This document shows positions 20,402 to 29,338 of a DNA stretch of 64,000 bases, in pieces. The position numbers were made by a program, and so were the translations under genes. Every line of letters starts with the position of its first letter. The first letter of the stretch is position 1. The notes beneath the pieces were generated by a model. That model was not told where the DNA came from, searched no databases, and worked only from the letters and a program-made list of their open reading frames with translations. The DNA comes from Gammaproteobacteria bacterium (GTDB taxonomy: Bacteria; Pseudomonadota; Gammaproteobacteria; Steroidobacterales; Foliamicaceae), in assembly GCA_011523505.1 (NCBI GenBank), contig WTGP01000008.1:244629-308628 (forward strand), in the 5' to 3' direction.

Positions 20402-21648
20402 GCGGTCTGCGACTCCAGCGCCAGTTCGCGCTCCAGCACCTTGGGGTTGTGCTTCCACCGCTCCAGCCATTCCTTCGCGACGTCCCCCGGGAACAGGTCC
20501 TCGACGCCGTCGCGCAATCCCTGGACGATGTCCCGGGCCAGCCTTTCCGGCGCCAGCTTGGGCGGCGGCAGGGGCTGGTTCCATTCCTCGTCGATGGGGC
20601 CGGGGAACACGTTCACGACCCGGATTCCCGCGTCCTGCATCTCCGCGCGCAGGCATTGCGAGAGCGACAGCGCCGCGGCCTTCGAGGCCGAATACGTGCC
20701 CTGCGGCGGGTAGTTGCTGAGCGCGTAAACGCTGAGCACGTTCACCCAGGCCGTGGCCGACGCGCCGCCGTCGGCGCCGCGCGCGCGCATGGCCGGGCCG
20801 AAGGACTGGGCCAGGCGCAACAATCCCAGGTAGTTGACCTCCATTTCCCGCCGGGCCAGTTCCGCCCCGCCGCTGCCGGCTATGCCCTGGGTCCGGTGCA
20901 CCTCGGCGTTGTTGACGAGAATGTCCACCCGCCCGCCGATCTCCGCGCCGATGCGCTTGACCCCGCGTTCGTCGGTCAGGTCCAGCGGGATGACGGTGAC
21001 CTGGGGCAGCTTCTCGATGGCCTCCTGGCCCGCGTATTTCTTCCACGGCTCGGCCTGCCCCACCCAGATGACGGCCGCGCCGGCCGCCGCGAGCTCCCGT
21101 ACCAGCGCCTGGCCGACCCGGCTCTTGCCGTCGGTCACCAGCACCTTGCGGTGTTCGGGATCGCAGGAGAATTCCCCGTGACGTGGATCCGTGCTCATGT
21201 CTCCCAGTTCATCCGCGGGGAGCGCCACCAGCACGCCTCGGCCCGCCTTGTCCAGTTTAGCCGTAACGCGCACCGCGGCGGGCGGCGCCGGGCAATCGCG
21301 GTGCAGGTGCGCCACGACCACCGGACCCTCCTCGAGCCGGGTCAATCCCAGTCTCCAGGGCAGGCGTTCGCGATAGAAAGGATCGTTGCTGTGATGCAGG
21401 GTCGTGTGCGCCAGCAGCTCGCCGCGCCCCGACATCGGCGTCCAGAGCAACTCCTCGGAAAGACAGCCTCGGCAACTGTCCACCGGCGGGTATTGCACCC
21501 GGCCGCAGGACTCGCAGCGCTGCAGCGCAAACCGCCCTTCCGCCGCCTGCGCCGTCAGGCCCAGCGCCGTGCGGCTGCGCGGCATCGGCGGCGTCAGCGG
21601 CTGCCGCGTGCGCAGGATGGGGTTCTTGAGGCGGGGCCTGGCGCGCAT
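20398..21648 (-). CDS. Zn-ribbon/OB-fold (DUF35-like) domain fused to an SDR domain
   Basis: N-term ALQRCESCGRVQYPPVDSCRGCLSEELLWTPMSGRGELLAHTTLHH; C-term KVLVTDGKSRVGQALVREL...NNAE...YSASKAAA. Confidence 0.85.
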   Translation of the reverse strand: MRARPRLKNPILRTRQPLTPPMPRSRTALGLTAQAAEGRFALQRCESCGRVQYPPVDSCRGCLSEELLWTPMSGRGELLAHTTLHHSNDPFYRERLPWRLGLTRLEEGPVVVAHLHRDCPAPPAAVRVTAKLDKAGRGVLVALPADELGDMSTDPRHGEFSCDPEHRKVLVTDGKSRVGQALVRELAAAGAAVIWVGQAEPWKKYAGQEAIEKLPQVTVIPLDLTDERGVKRIGAEIGGRVDILVNNAEVHRTQGIAGSGGAELARREMEVNYLGLLRLAQSFGPAMRARGADGGASATAWVNVLSVYALSNYPPQGTYSASKAAALSLSQCLRAEMQDAGIRVVNVFPGPIDEEWNQPLPPPKLAPERLARDIVQGLRDGVEDLFPGDVAKEWLERWKHNPKVLERELALESQTA

Positions 21649-21651
21649 GGC

Positions 21652-22815
21652 TCAGGGGCGGGCAAGGACGGCGGCGGCGCTGCACAGGCCGCGGTCGTAG
21701 TTGATCATGCCGAAACCGGAAACGGCGCCGTGCGTGGCGTCGGCAACCTGCCGGCCGAGCGGACGGCGAAGAAGCTGGCGCATCGCCTCCACCAGCCCAA
21801 GGAACCCGCCGGCGGCGCCCGCCTGGCCCATCGAGAGCTGGCCGCCGCAGGTGTTCAGCGGACAGTCGCCGTCATACGCGAACTCATGCTCGCGAACGAA
21901 TGCCGCACCCTCGCCCGTAGGACAGAAGCCCAGTTCCTCGATCTGCATCAGCGTGATCACCGGATAGTCGTCGTAAGCCTGGAAGAAATCCATGTCGCCC
22001 GGGCCCACGCCCGACTGCCCCCAGAGTTCGTCGCGGTCCAGCGCCCAGCCTCCGCGCATCTGCACGGGGTCGTCGGGAAAGGCATTGTGCCGTTCGATCG
22101 CGCCGAGCACCCGCACGGAGTCCAAACCCAAAGCGTCGGCGCGCTCCGCCGTCATGACAAGGTAGCCGTCCGCCCCGGCGCAGGGCATGACGCAGTCGAA
22201 CAGGTGCAGCGGCTCGGCTATGACCCGCGCGCCGAGGTATTGGTCAAGATCGAGCGGCTTGCGCAGCAATGCATGAGGGTTGTCCATGGCGTTGCGACGC
22301 TGGGCCACGCACAACTTGCCGAAGTCCTCCCGCTCGACGCCGAACTGCCGCATCCACCAGTCGGTGATGAAGGCGAAGCTGGCGTTGGGGCCGCCCGATC
22401 CGTACGGATAGACGGCGTCCTGGGCGAAGCGGCTGAAAGTGGAAAGCGTGCGCCGGAACGTGTCCACGTGATTGGTGTCGCCGGCGATGCAGGCGACGAT
22501 CTCCGCGTCGCCCGCCTGCACAGCGCGGGCCGCCCGCCTGAGGCAGACGATGCCGGAGGCGCCGCCCATCGGTACATGGTCCAGCCAGCGCAGCGACATC
22601 CCCAGGTGCTGCGTCAGGCCAACCGCCGTGTCCGGGCCGAGCGTGAAGCTGGATATGCCCAGGCCGTCGATGTCGTCCTTCTTCAACCCGGTGTCCTTGA
22701 GCAGCGCCGCCAGCGCCCGCGCTATCCACCAGTGCGCGTCGTGCGTGGAATAGCGCCGGTACGGAACCGTCACCGGCGCGGCCAGAGCGACGCCCTCGTA
22801 GTCGTGCCGGGTCAT
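21652..22815 (-). CDS. Thiolase-fold / lipid-transfer (SCP-x type) protein
   Basis: GLTQHLGMSLRWLDHVPMGGASGIVCLRRAARAVQAGDAEIV; CPLNTCGGQLSMGQAGAAGGFLGLVEA. Confidence 0.82.
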   Translation of the reverse strand: MTRHDYEGVALAAPVTVPYRRYSTHDAHWWIARALAALLKDTGLKKDDIDGLGISSFTLGPDTAVGLTQHLGMSLRWLDHVPMGGASGIVCLRRAARAVQAGDAEIVACIAGDTNHVDTFRRTLSTFSRFAQDAVYPYGSGGPNASFAFITDWWMRQFGVEREDFGKLCVAQRRNAMDNPHALLRKPLDLDQYLGARVIAEPLHLFDCVMPCAGADGYLVMTAERADALGLDSVRVLGAIERHNAFPDDPVQMRGGWALDRDELWGQSGVGPGDMDFFQAYDDYPVITLMQIEELGFCPTGEGAAFVREHEFAYDGDCPLNTCGGQLSMGQAGAAGGFLGLVEAMRQLLRRPLGRQVADATHGAVSGFGMINYDRGLCSAAAVLARP

Positions 22816-24464
22816 GCCGCCCTCGACGGGACGGGCCGTTTCAGCTTGCGGGTGTCCACGCAGTCGGCGCGGTCCAGCAGGTCCGCGGCCAGTGATTTCA
22901 GCGCCGCCCGGTCGAGCTTCTCCGTTGTAGTGTGGGGCAAGGCGTCCACGAACGCGACGTAACCGGGCGCCTTGAAGTAGGCAAGCCGCTCGAGACAGTA
23001 GCGCACCAGGTCTTTCGCCGCCGACTGCGCATCGCCGGAGTCCACGCTACCGGCCTTCAGCCGGATGCAGGCAAACACCTCGTCTCCGCGAATCTCGTCC
23101 GGCGCTGCCACGACGCCCGCTTCGGCGACGGCATCGTGCTCGGCCAGCACTCCTTCGACCTCCACGGCGGCGATGTTCTCGCCGCTGCGCCGGATCATGT
23201 TGCTCTTGCGGTCGACGAAGTGCATGTCGCCGTCGGCATCGCGCGCCACGACATCGCCGGTATGGAACCATCCGCCCGCCCATGCGGCATCGGTGGCCGC
23301 GGCGTCCCTGAAATAACCGGAGAAAAAGCCGAGCCGCGGATCGCCGCCGGCGTGGCGCACCCACAACTCGCCCGGCTGATCCGGGCCCACGTCGTTTGCC
23401 CGGTCATCGACGATGCGCACGTCCACCGCCGGCAAAGGCCGTCCGAAACAGGCGGTGCCCCGCTTGCGCGGTTCGCGGTTGGCGATCATCGCGGCGCTCG
23501 CGCCGGTCTCGGTCATCGCCCAGGCCTCCACCAGCGGAAACCCGAAGCGCTCCTCGAACGGCACGTGCTGGCGGCTGCCGACGCCCGCGCCGAACCCGAA
23601 TCGCACGCGGTGACGGCGCTCGGCCGGGTCCTCCTCCAGTTTGAGCAGTATCGCGGGCATCACGCCCAGGTAATGGACGATAGTCGCGCCGGATTCCCGG
23701 ACTTCCCGCCACCAGGTACGCGGGTGAAACCGGTCCAGCGGCACGATGCAGCCGCCGTTGACCAGCATGACCATGGTCGAGCAGGCCATCGCGTTCATGT
23801 GGTGCATCGGCAGCGGCGTGATCAGGCAGTCGCCGGCCTCGTCCAGCGAGCACAGTCCTCCCAGCGCCGTATACCAGTCCCCGATCATCGTGAAATAGCG
23901 GTTGCTGAGCATGCAGCCCTTGGGCTTGCCGGTCGTGCCCGACGTATACAGAAGCGCGCATTCCCGATCGGCGGCATCCGCGGGCTGCCGGCCGGCCCCG
24001 GACTGCGACCGCAATTGCGGAAGGTCTTCGCCAGGCGTGCGCACCGGCACATCCAGCCCTTCCGCCTGCACCACCTCCCGCAGTTCGTCCACCCGCTCCG
24101 GCAACGCGATCACAAGACTTGCCTCGCTGTGCGCGAGCGCGTAGCCCAACTCGGCCGAGCGCCAGGCCGGGTTCATCGGCGCGGCAGATATCCCCAGCGC
24201 GTTCAGCGCCAGCCAGTGCAGGAACATCTCCGGGCGGTTCTCCAGCAGCAGCGCGACGCGTTGTGGACCGCCGTCGGCTATTCTGGAGAATTCGCCGATC
24301 AGCGCCTGCGTGCGTTCCCAGGCTTCGGCATAACTCAGGTCGCCCGCCTCGATGCCCGTCCGCTCGGCCGTGTCCCGCGTAATGCGGAGAAACGGCTTAT
24401 CGGCGTGCCGCCGCGCCGCGTCCTCCAGCACGCGCGCCACGGTGCCCGGGGCTGCGACACTCAC
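22812..24464 (-). CDS. AMP-binding acyl-CoA synthetase
   Basis: LLYTSGTTGKPKGCMLSNRY; HTGDVVARDADGDMHFVDRKSNMIRRSGENI. Confidence 0.92.
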   Translation of the reverse strand: MSVAAPGTVARVLEDAARRHADKPFLRITRDTAERTGIEAGDLSYAEAWERTQALIGEFSRIADGGPQRVALLLENRPEMFLHWLALNALGISAAPMNPAWRSAELGYALAHSEASLVIALPERVDELREVVQAEGLDVPVRTPGEDLPQLRSQSGAGRQPADAADRECALLYTSGTTGKPKGCMLSNRYFTMIGDWYTALGGLCSLDEAGDCLITPLPMHHMNAMACSTMVMLVNGGCIVPLDRFHPRTWWREVRESGATIVHYLGVMPAILLKLEEDPAERRHRVRFGFGAGVGSRQHVPFEERFGFPLVEAWAMTETGASAAMIANREPRKRGTACFGRPLPAVDVRIVDDRANDVGPDQPGELWVRHAGGDPRLGFFSGYFRDAAATDAAWAGGWFHTGDVVARDADGDMHFVDRKSNMIRRSGENIAAVEVEGVLAEHDAVAEAGVVAAPDEIRGDEVFACIRLKAGSVDSGDAQSAAKDLVRYCLERLAYFKAPGYVAFVDALPHTTTEKLDRAALKSLAADLLDRADCVDTRKLKRPVPSRAA

Positions 24465-24946
24465 AGGAAAAGCTGTATGGAAGGCAGCGCCGCGTCGCGG
24501 TTCAGCAATTCGATGCGCTTGACCGCGATCTTCAGACCGCCGTCCTCAAGGCGAAGGTCGTGGTGCGCGACGCCGCCCAGCATGAACTGCTCGTCCAGCC
24601 GTGTCTCGAGATAGACGAACGGCGTGCGCATCGCATATTCGCCCGCATCGTCGTCCCGCCCGACGAGTTCGGGGCGCTGCAGCACATGCTGGCAGAAGCT
24701 CGGCTGCTGCTGCGAATGCGACAGCGGGTTCTTCAGCCGCTCGATGCGCACCTTCAGCAGAAACCTGTCCTCGCAGAACAGCGAGGTGTGGCTGTGCGGG
24801 TCCGTCTGCCCGCGCACAAGCGGCATCCAGTACAGCGCGTCCTCCGTGAACAAGTCGTACCATTCGTCCAGCCGCTTCTCATCAATCAGCCGCGCCTCGC
24901 GATAAACGAACCGCGCCAACTCCGCCTTCCCCGGCCCCTTCGTCAC
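24461..24946 (-). CDS. Aromatic-ring-hydroxylating dioxygenase small (beta) subunit
   Basis: RLIDEKRLDEWYDLFTEDALYWMPL; start GTG 24946 overlapping the alpha-subunit stop. Confidence 0.85.
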   Translation of the reverse strand: MTKGPGKAELARFVYREARLIDEKRLDEWYDLFTEDALYWMPLVRGQTDPHSHTSLFCEDRFLLKVRIERLKNPLSHSQQQPSFCQHVLQRPELVGRDDDAGEYAMRTPFVYLETRLDEQFMLGGVAHHDLRLEDGGLKIAVKRIELLNRDAALPSIQLFL

Positions 24947-26274
24947 GCGCCGGCCTCGCCGCGGGGAAGCATGTACTTGAGCCAGGCACGGAACTGGCCG
25001 CGCATCGAAACTTCGCTGGTGCCGTTGTAGACGCCGGCTATGCCCTCGTCCTCCGCGGGGTCGTAGTTGCGATGCAGGCTGACCCAATCGTTGCCCTGCG
25101 CGTGCAGACCCTGCTGGATCTCGCTGTAGCAGTGCAGGTCGTCGTGCCCCACCACCGAGGTAGGCGCGTTGATCAGCCGCGAATACGTCATCGTGCGTTT
25201 GAGCAGTTCCTCCGGCGCGCCCGCCAGGCGGAAAGTCCAGCTTTCCAGCACCGTCCTGTTGGCCGCCAGCGGACGCGCGACGCGGATCGCCTGGATCGCG
25301 CCCTTGATCGTGAGGCTGGGGAAATAGACCGTGTTGTGGCGGTTCTCGCCGAGAATCGCGTGGGCCCGTTCCTCGCCGTAGGCTTCGATCATCCGCCGCT
25401 CGTACTCCGGCTCCGCGGAGTACTTCGAGTGGATCGAGAACTTGACGCCGGTATAGGAGTGTCCGTTCTCGTAGATCTTCACGCCCATGTTGTCGAAAAA
25501 GTCGTAGTCGTTGACGAAGGGCGCGAACTGCTGCACCACCATCGGCGGTTCCCCTCCGTCGCCCTCCTCCTCCCAGAGCCGCTTGGCGATACCGGCCGAG
25601 GACTGGTGCGCCACCATCGGGTGCATCGCGTCGTTCAGGTTCTCCACGAACATCTTCCAGTTGCAGTCGTGGTCGTAGCGCAGCACGCCGCCGGCGATCT
25701 CCAGCCGGCCCTCCGGCGAGCGGTCGGCCATGTTGTCGATCGAACTCAGGGAATCGCCGAAATAGTCGTGAAAATCCGGTCCCTCGTTGCTGAGGCGCAC
25801 GAACACGAAGCCCCGGTAGATTTCCTGATTGGGCACCGGCGTCAGACCCTTCCAGTGGGCCGAATCGGAGATCTCCGTTCCCCGGTAGCCGCCCTTCATC
25901 GGGACCGTCCTTAGGCTGCCGTCAAGGCGATAGGTCCAGCCGTGGTACGGACATCGCAGCGCGCTCCCGCAGTTCCCTTCGACCGCGCTGACCACGCGCG
26001 TGCCCTTGTGCGCGCAACGGTTCAGAAAAACCCGCACCTGGTCGTCGCGTCCCCGCAGCATCACCAGCGGCGAGCCGGCGATGTCCGCCGTATAGAAGTC
26101 GCCCCGCTTCGGCACCTGGCTGTCATGACCCATGTAGATCCAGGTGTTGCGCCACAGCCGTTCCAGTTCCAGCTCGTAGAGTTCCTCGGATATGTACAGG
26201 TCGCGATGCACGGCGTCGGGCCGGACCAGGGCGCGCAGTGCGTCGGGATTGCTGGCGTATGAACGGGCGGTCAT
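24943..26274 (-). CDS. Rieske aromatic-ring-hydroxylating dioxygenase large (alpha) subunit
   Basis: Rieske motif NRCAHKGTRVV...LRCPYHGWTYRLDGSL; C-terminal catalytic domain DAMHPMVAHQSS; likely start 26274. Confidence 0.93.
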   Translation of the reverse strand: MTARSYASNPDALRALVRPDAVHRDLYISEELYELELERLWRNTWIYMGHDSQVPKRGDFYTADIAGSPLVMLRGRDDQVRVFLNRCAHKGTRVVSAVEGNCGSALRCPYHGWTYRLDGSLRTVPMKGGYRGTEISDSAHWKGLTPVPNQEIYRGFVFVRLSNEGPDFHDYFGDSLSSIDNMADRSPEGRLEIAGGVLRYDHDCNWKMFVENLNDAMHPMVAHQSSAGIAKRLWEEEGDGGEPPMVVQQFAPFVNDYDFFDNMGVKIYENGHSYTGVKFSIHSKYSAEPEYERRMIEAYGEERAHAILGENRHNTVYFPSLTIKGAIQAIRVARPLAANRTVLESWTFRLAGAPEELLKRTMTYSRLINAPTSVVGHDDLHCYSEIQQGLHAQGNDWVSLHRNYDPAEDEGIAGVYNGTSEVSMRGQFRAWLKYMLPRGEAGA

Positions 26275-26351
26275 CGTTGCTGTCGCTATCGCGTAAGCCG
26301 CAGATTCTAGCCCGCGCAGGGCACGATGAGGCGGCACAAGCCTAACGCGCC

Positions 26352-27599
26352 ATGGCAGGAAGAACCGGCGGATTGGGGGATATGATTACGCGCTCGGCAG
26401 GGGTTGCAAACGGATTCGTGAAGAGATTGCTGCGCATCTTCGGACTGACCGTCGCCTGGGCGGTGGGCGGAGTCGTGGGCCTGGTCCTGCTGGTCGTGCT
26501 GGGCTTCCTGGTGGCCAAGCCGACCGAGACCATTCGCCTGTTCGGCCAGTTCGCGGGAAACCGTCCCGGTCACATGCAACGGGTTCCCGGCGCCCCGGAG
26601 CAGCCGCTTCCCAAGGCGTCTTTCGGCGAACGCGCCCTGTCCGTCGAGAGCCTGCAAGCGGCCATGGACTACGGCGCCCAAACCGGGTCCGACGCGCTGA
26701 TCGTCTGGCGCGGCGGCCGCGTTCAGCTCGAGCACTATTACGAGGGCGCCGACGAAAACACGCTAACCTCGACCCAGTCCATGCACAAGTCGGTGCTGGC
26801 CCTGCTGGTGGGCGTTGCGATCGCCGAGGGGCACATCGGCTCCGCGGACGATCCGATCAGCCGTTATCTGCCCGAGTGGGCTGGGGACGAGCGCGCAGCA
26901 ATCACGATTCGCCAGGCGCTCTGGCAAAGCAGCGGCATCGATTTCCCGACCTTCGCCTTCGGCAGCCTGGGGTCGATGATGGGCCTGCTGATCGGCCAGG
27001 ACATGCGTCCGATCACGTTCGAACAACAGGCGGTGGAACCGCCGGCCACAAGTTTCGAATACAACAGCATCAACCCGCTGGTCCTGGGCCTGGTCATCGA
27101 AAAAGCCACCGGCCGGCCGTATGCGGAATACCTGTCCGAAGCGCTCTGGAAGCCGCTGGGCGCCGGCGACGGCTGGGTGCAGATGGACACCGAGGGCGGC
27201 ATGGCCCGAAGCTACTGCTGCCTGGACATTCCGGCCCGCGGCTGGCTTCGTCTCGGCCTGCTGCACCTCGAAGACGGCCGCGCGAACGGCCGCCAGCTCG
27301 TGCCGGAGGAGTGGATCGCGGCCGTCCGCACGCCCGGCCCCAACAACCCGAACTACGGTTTCCTGACCTGGCTGGGCACGGAACACGTGGAGCAGCGCGC
27401 CTACAACTCGAAGGCTTCGCTGCGTGCATACCACTCGGAACCGTTCGCCGCCGATGACGTTACCTATTTCGACGGATTCGGCGGACAGCGCGTCTATATC
27501 ATTCCGAGCGCCGACATGGTGATCGTGCGCACCGGCGCGCTGGCCACGGACTGGGACGATTCGCGTCTGCCCAACCTGTTGCTGGCGGGACTGAGATGA
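26352..27599 (+). CDS. Serine hydrolase (class C beta-lactamase / 6-aminohexanoate hydrolase-like), membrane-anchored
   Basis: N-terminal TM segment; SMHK (SxxK), FEYNSINPLVLGLVIEKATG; GFGGQRVYIIPSADMVIVRTG. Confidence 0.87.
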   Translation: MAGRTGGLGDMITRSAGVANGFVKRLLRIFGLTVAWAVGGVVGLVLLVVLGFLVAKPTETIRLFGQFAGNRPGHMQRVPGAPEQPLPKASFGERALSVESLQAAMDYGAQTGSDALIVWRGGRVQLEHYYEGADENTLTSTQSMHKSVLALLVGVAIAEGHIGSADDPISRYLPEWAGDERAAITIRQALWQSSGIDFPTFAFGSLGSMMGLLIGQDMRPITFEQQAVEPPATSFEYNSINPLVLGLVIEKATGRPYAEYLSEALWKPLGAGDGWVQMDTEGGMARSYCCLDIPARGWLRLGLLHLEDGRANGRQLVPEEWIAAVRTPGPNNPNYGFLTWLGTEHVEQRAYNSKASLRAYHSEPFAADDVTYFDGFGGQRVYIIPSADMVIVRTGALATDWDDSRLPNLLLAGLR

Positions 27600-27613
27600 A
27601 AGGAGACTTCCTT

Positions 27614-28891
27614 ATGAAAACGGGACATGGCATTGCGGCCGCCGTGATGCTGACCATCGGCGTCGCTGCCGCCCAGGAGCGGCCGAATACGCAAATGACG
27701 CCCGAGGAAATCCAGGCCCGGGTGGACTGGGTCAACGAGGTGGAGGCGCAGGACTTCCATTTCTGGCGGCGCTGGCGCGATCAGCCCGACCAGACCGCGT
27801 TCCGCCAGCCCCAGACCTGGTACAACCCCATGATCCTGGTGGACGGGGGCGTCTCCCAGCCGTTCTTCCCCTCTGCCGGCCCGGACGAGCCGCCCACCAT
27901 CGATCCCGAGGCCGTCGCCGTTGCCACGGCCTACGCAATGGAGCGGGAAACGCAGGCCTTCATGATCTATCACAAGGGCAAGATCCGTCACGCCGAATTC
28001 ATGGACGGATTTCACGAGAGCTCGCCGATCAGCTCCCATTCCTGGGTGAAGACACTGCACGGAATCGTCGCCGGCTTCGCACTGGCTGACGGCGATATCG
28101 GGAGCCTGGACGACCCGGTCGAGAAGTACATCCACGAGTGGAAAGGCGACCCGCGCGGGCAGATCACGGTGCGCCAGGTGCTGCACAACACCACCGGCCT
28201 GGAACTGCCGTTCGGCCAGCGTGGCCAAGGCCCCCAGCCGTACGCGAAGAGCATGCAACTGGTGGAGGGAAGCGATATCTACGGCACGGTGCTTTCGTTC
28301 GAGTTGGCGGAAGAACCGGGCACGACCTTCGCGCACAACAACCCCAACACGCAGCTCGCCGGCATGATCATCCACCGCGCCACCGGCAGGAACTTCGCGC
28401 ACTACCTCGGTGAGAAGTTCTGGCGGCCGCTGGGCGCGCAGCGCGGCGCCATGCGCCTGGACGGCCTTGAGGGCAATGTCATCTCGTATTGCTGCTTCCT
28501 GTCGGCGCCGGCCGACTGGATGCGGGTCGCGCACCTGCTCATGAAGGACGGCAAGCTGCCGGACGGCACGCAGCTTCTGCCGGACGGCTGGGTGGACGAA
28601 ATGCTCACCGGCTCGGAACCCAATCCGAACTACGGATTTCAGATCTGGACCGACACGGTGTACATGGAGCGGCGCCCGTACTACCCGAGCATGCCCCCGA
28701 ACTTCGCCAACTACCACTCGGAGCCCTTCGCCGTCGACGACCTGTTCTACCTGGACGGCGGCGGCAAGGTGCGGGTCTGGATCAGCCCCAAGCTGGACCT
28801 CATCGTGCTGCGCATGGGCTATCCGCCGCCGCGCGACAAGGGCTTCGACGAAGCCGTCATCCCCAACGCCGTCATTCGCGGCATCCTCTAG
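27614..28891 (+). CDS. Serine hydrolase, exported
   Basis: Signal peptide; SWVK (SxxK), FAHNNPNTQLAGMIIHRATG; AAAGGAG 9 nt upstream of ATG 27614. Confidence 0.87.
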   Translation: MKTGHGIAAAVMLTIGVAAAQERPNTQMTPEEIQARVDWVNEVEAQDFHFWRRWRDQPDQTAFRQPQTWYNPMILVDGGVSQPFFPSAGPDEPPTIDPEAVAVATAYAMERETQAFMIYHKGKIRHAEFMDGFHESSPISSHSWVKTLHGIVAGFALADGDIGSLDDPVEKYIHEWKGDPRGQITVRQVLHNTTGLELPFGQRGQGPQPYAKSMQLVEGSDIYGTVLSFELAEEPGTTFAHNNPNTQLAGMIIHRATGRNFAHYLGEKFWRPLGAQRGAMRLDGLEGNVISYCCFLSAPADWMRVAHLLMKDGKLPDGTQLLPDGWVDEMLTGSEPNPNYGFQIWTDTVYMERRPYYPSMPPNFANYHSEPFAVDDLFYLDGGGKVRVWISPKLDLIVLRMGYPPPRDKGFDEAVIPNAVIRGIL

Positions 28892-28908
28892 CCTGCGTGG
28901 GCGGTCAA

Positions 28909-29337
28909 GTGGCGGCCAACCGGAACAAGACCCGTCCAACCGGCGCGGGAGTCGATACGTTTCTGGACGCCGTCGAAAACGAACGCCGGCGGGAGGATGC
29001 GCGAACGGTCAACGCCATGATGGAGCGGATCACCGGCTGGGAGCCGAGAATGTGGGGGCCGAGCATCGTCGGATTCGGCGAATATCACTACCGTTACGAC
29101 AGCGGCCGCGAAGGCGACTTTCTCATCACCGGATTTTCGCCGCGCAAGAACGCGCTTACCATCTACATCATGCCGGGGTTCGCGCGCTACGATGCGCTGA
29201 TGGCCAGGCTGGGAAAATTCAGGACGGGCAGGTCCTGCCTGTACATAAACAAACTCGACGATGTGGACCTTTCGGTTCTGGAGGAACTGATTGCGTCATC
29301 CGTGCAATACATGGTCGGGAAATACGGAGTGACATGA
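28909..29337 (+). CDS. DUF1801-like protein
   Basis: TFLDAVENERRREDARTVNAMMERITGWEPRMWGPSIVGFGEYHY... NKLDDVDLSVLEELI; GTG start. Confidence 0.72.
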   Translation: MAANRNKTRPTGAGVDTFLDAVENERRREDARTVNAMMERITGWEPRMWGPSIVGFGEYHYRYDSGREGDFLITGFSPRKNALTIYIMPGFARYDALMARLGKFRTGRSCLYINKLDDVDLSVLEELIASSVQYMVGKYGVT

Positions 29338-29338
29338 A

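Noticed and set aside
20449-22962. 837-aa plus-strand ORF opposite the DUF35-SDR and thiolase genes
   Set aside because: Antisense shadow ORF; the minus-strand proteins have clear domain motifs and overlapping start/stop architecture.
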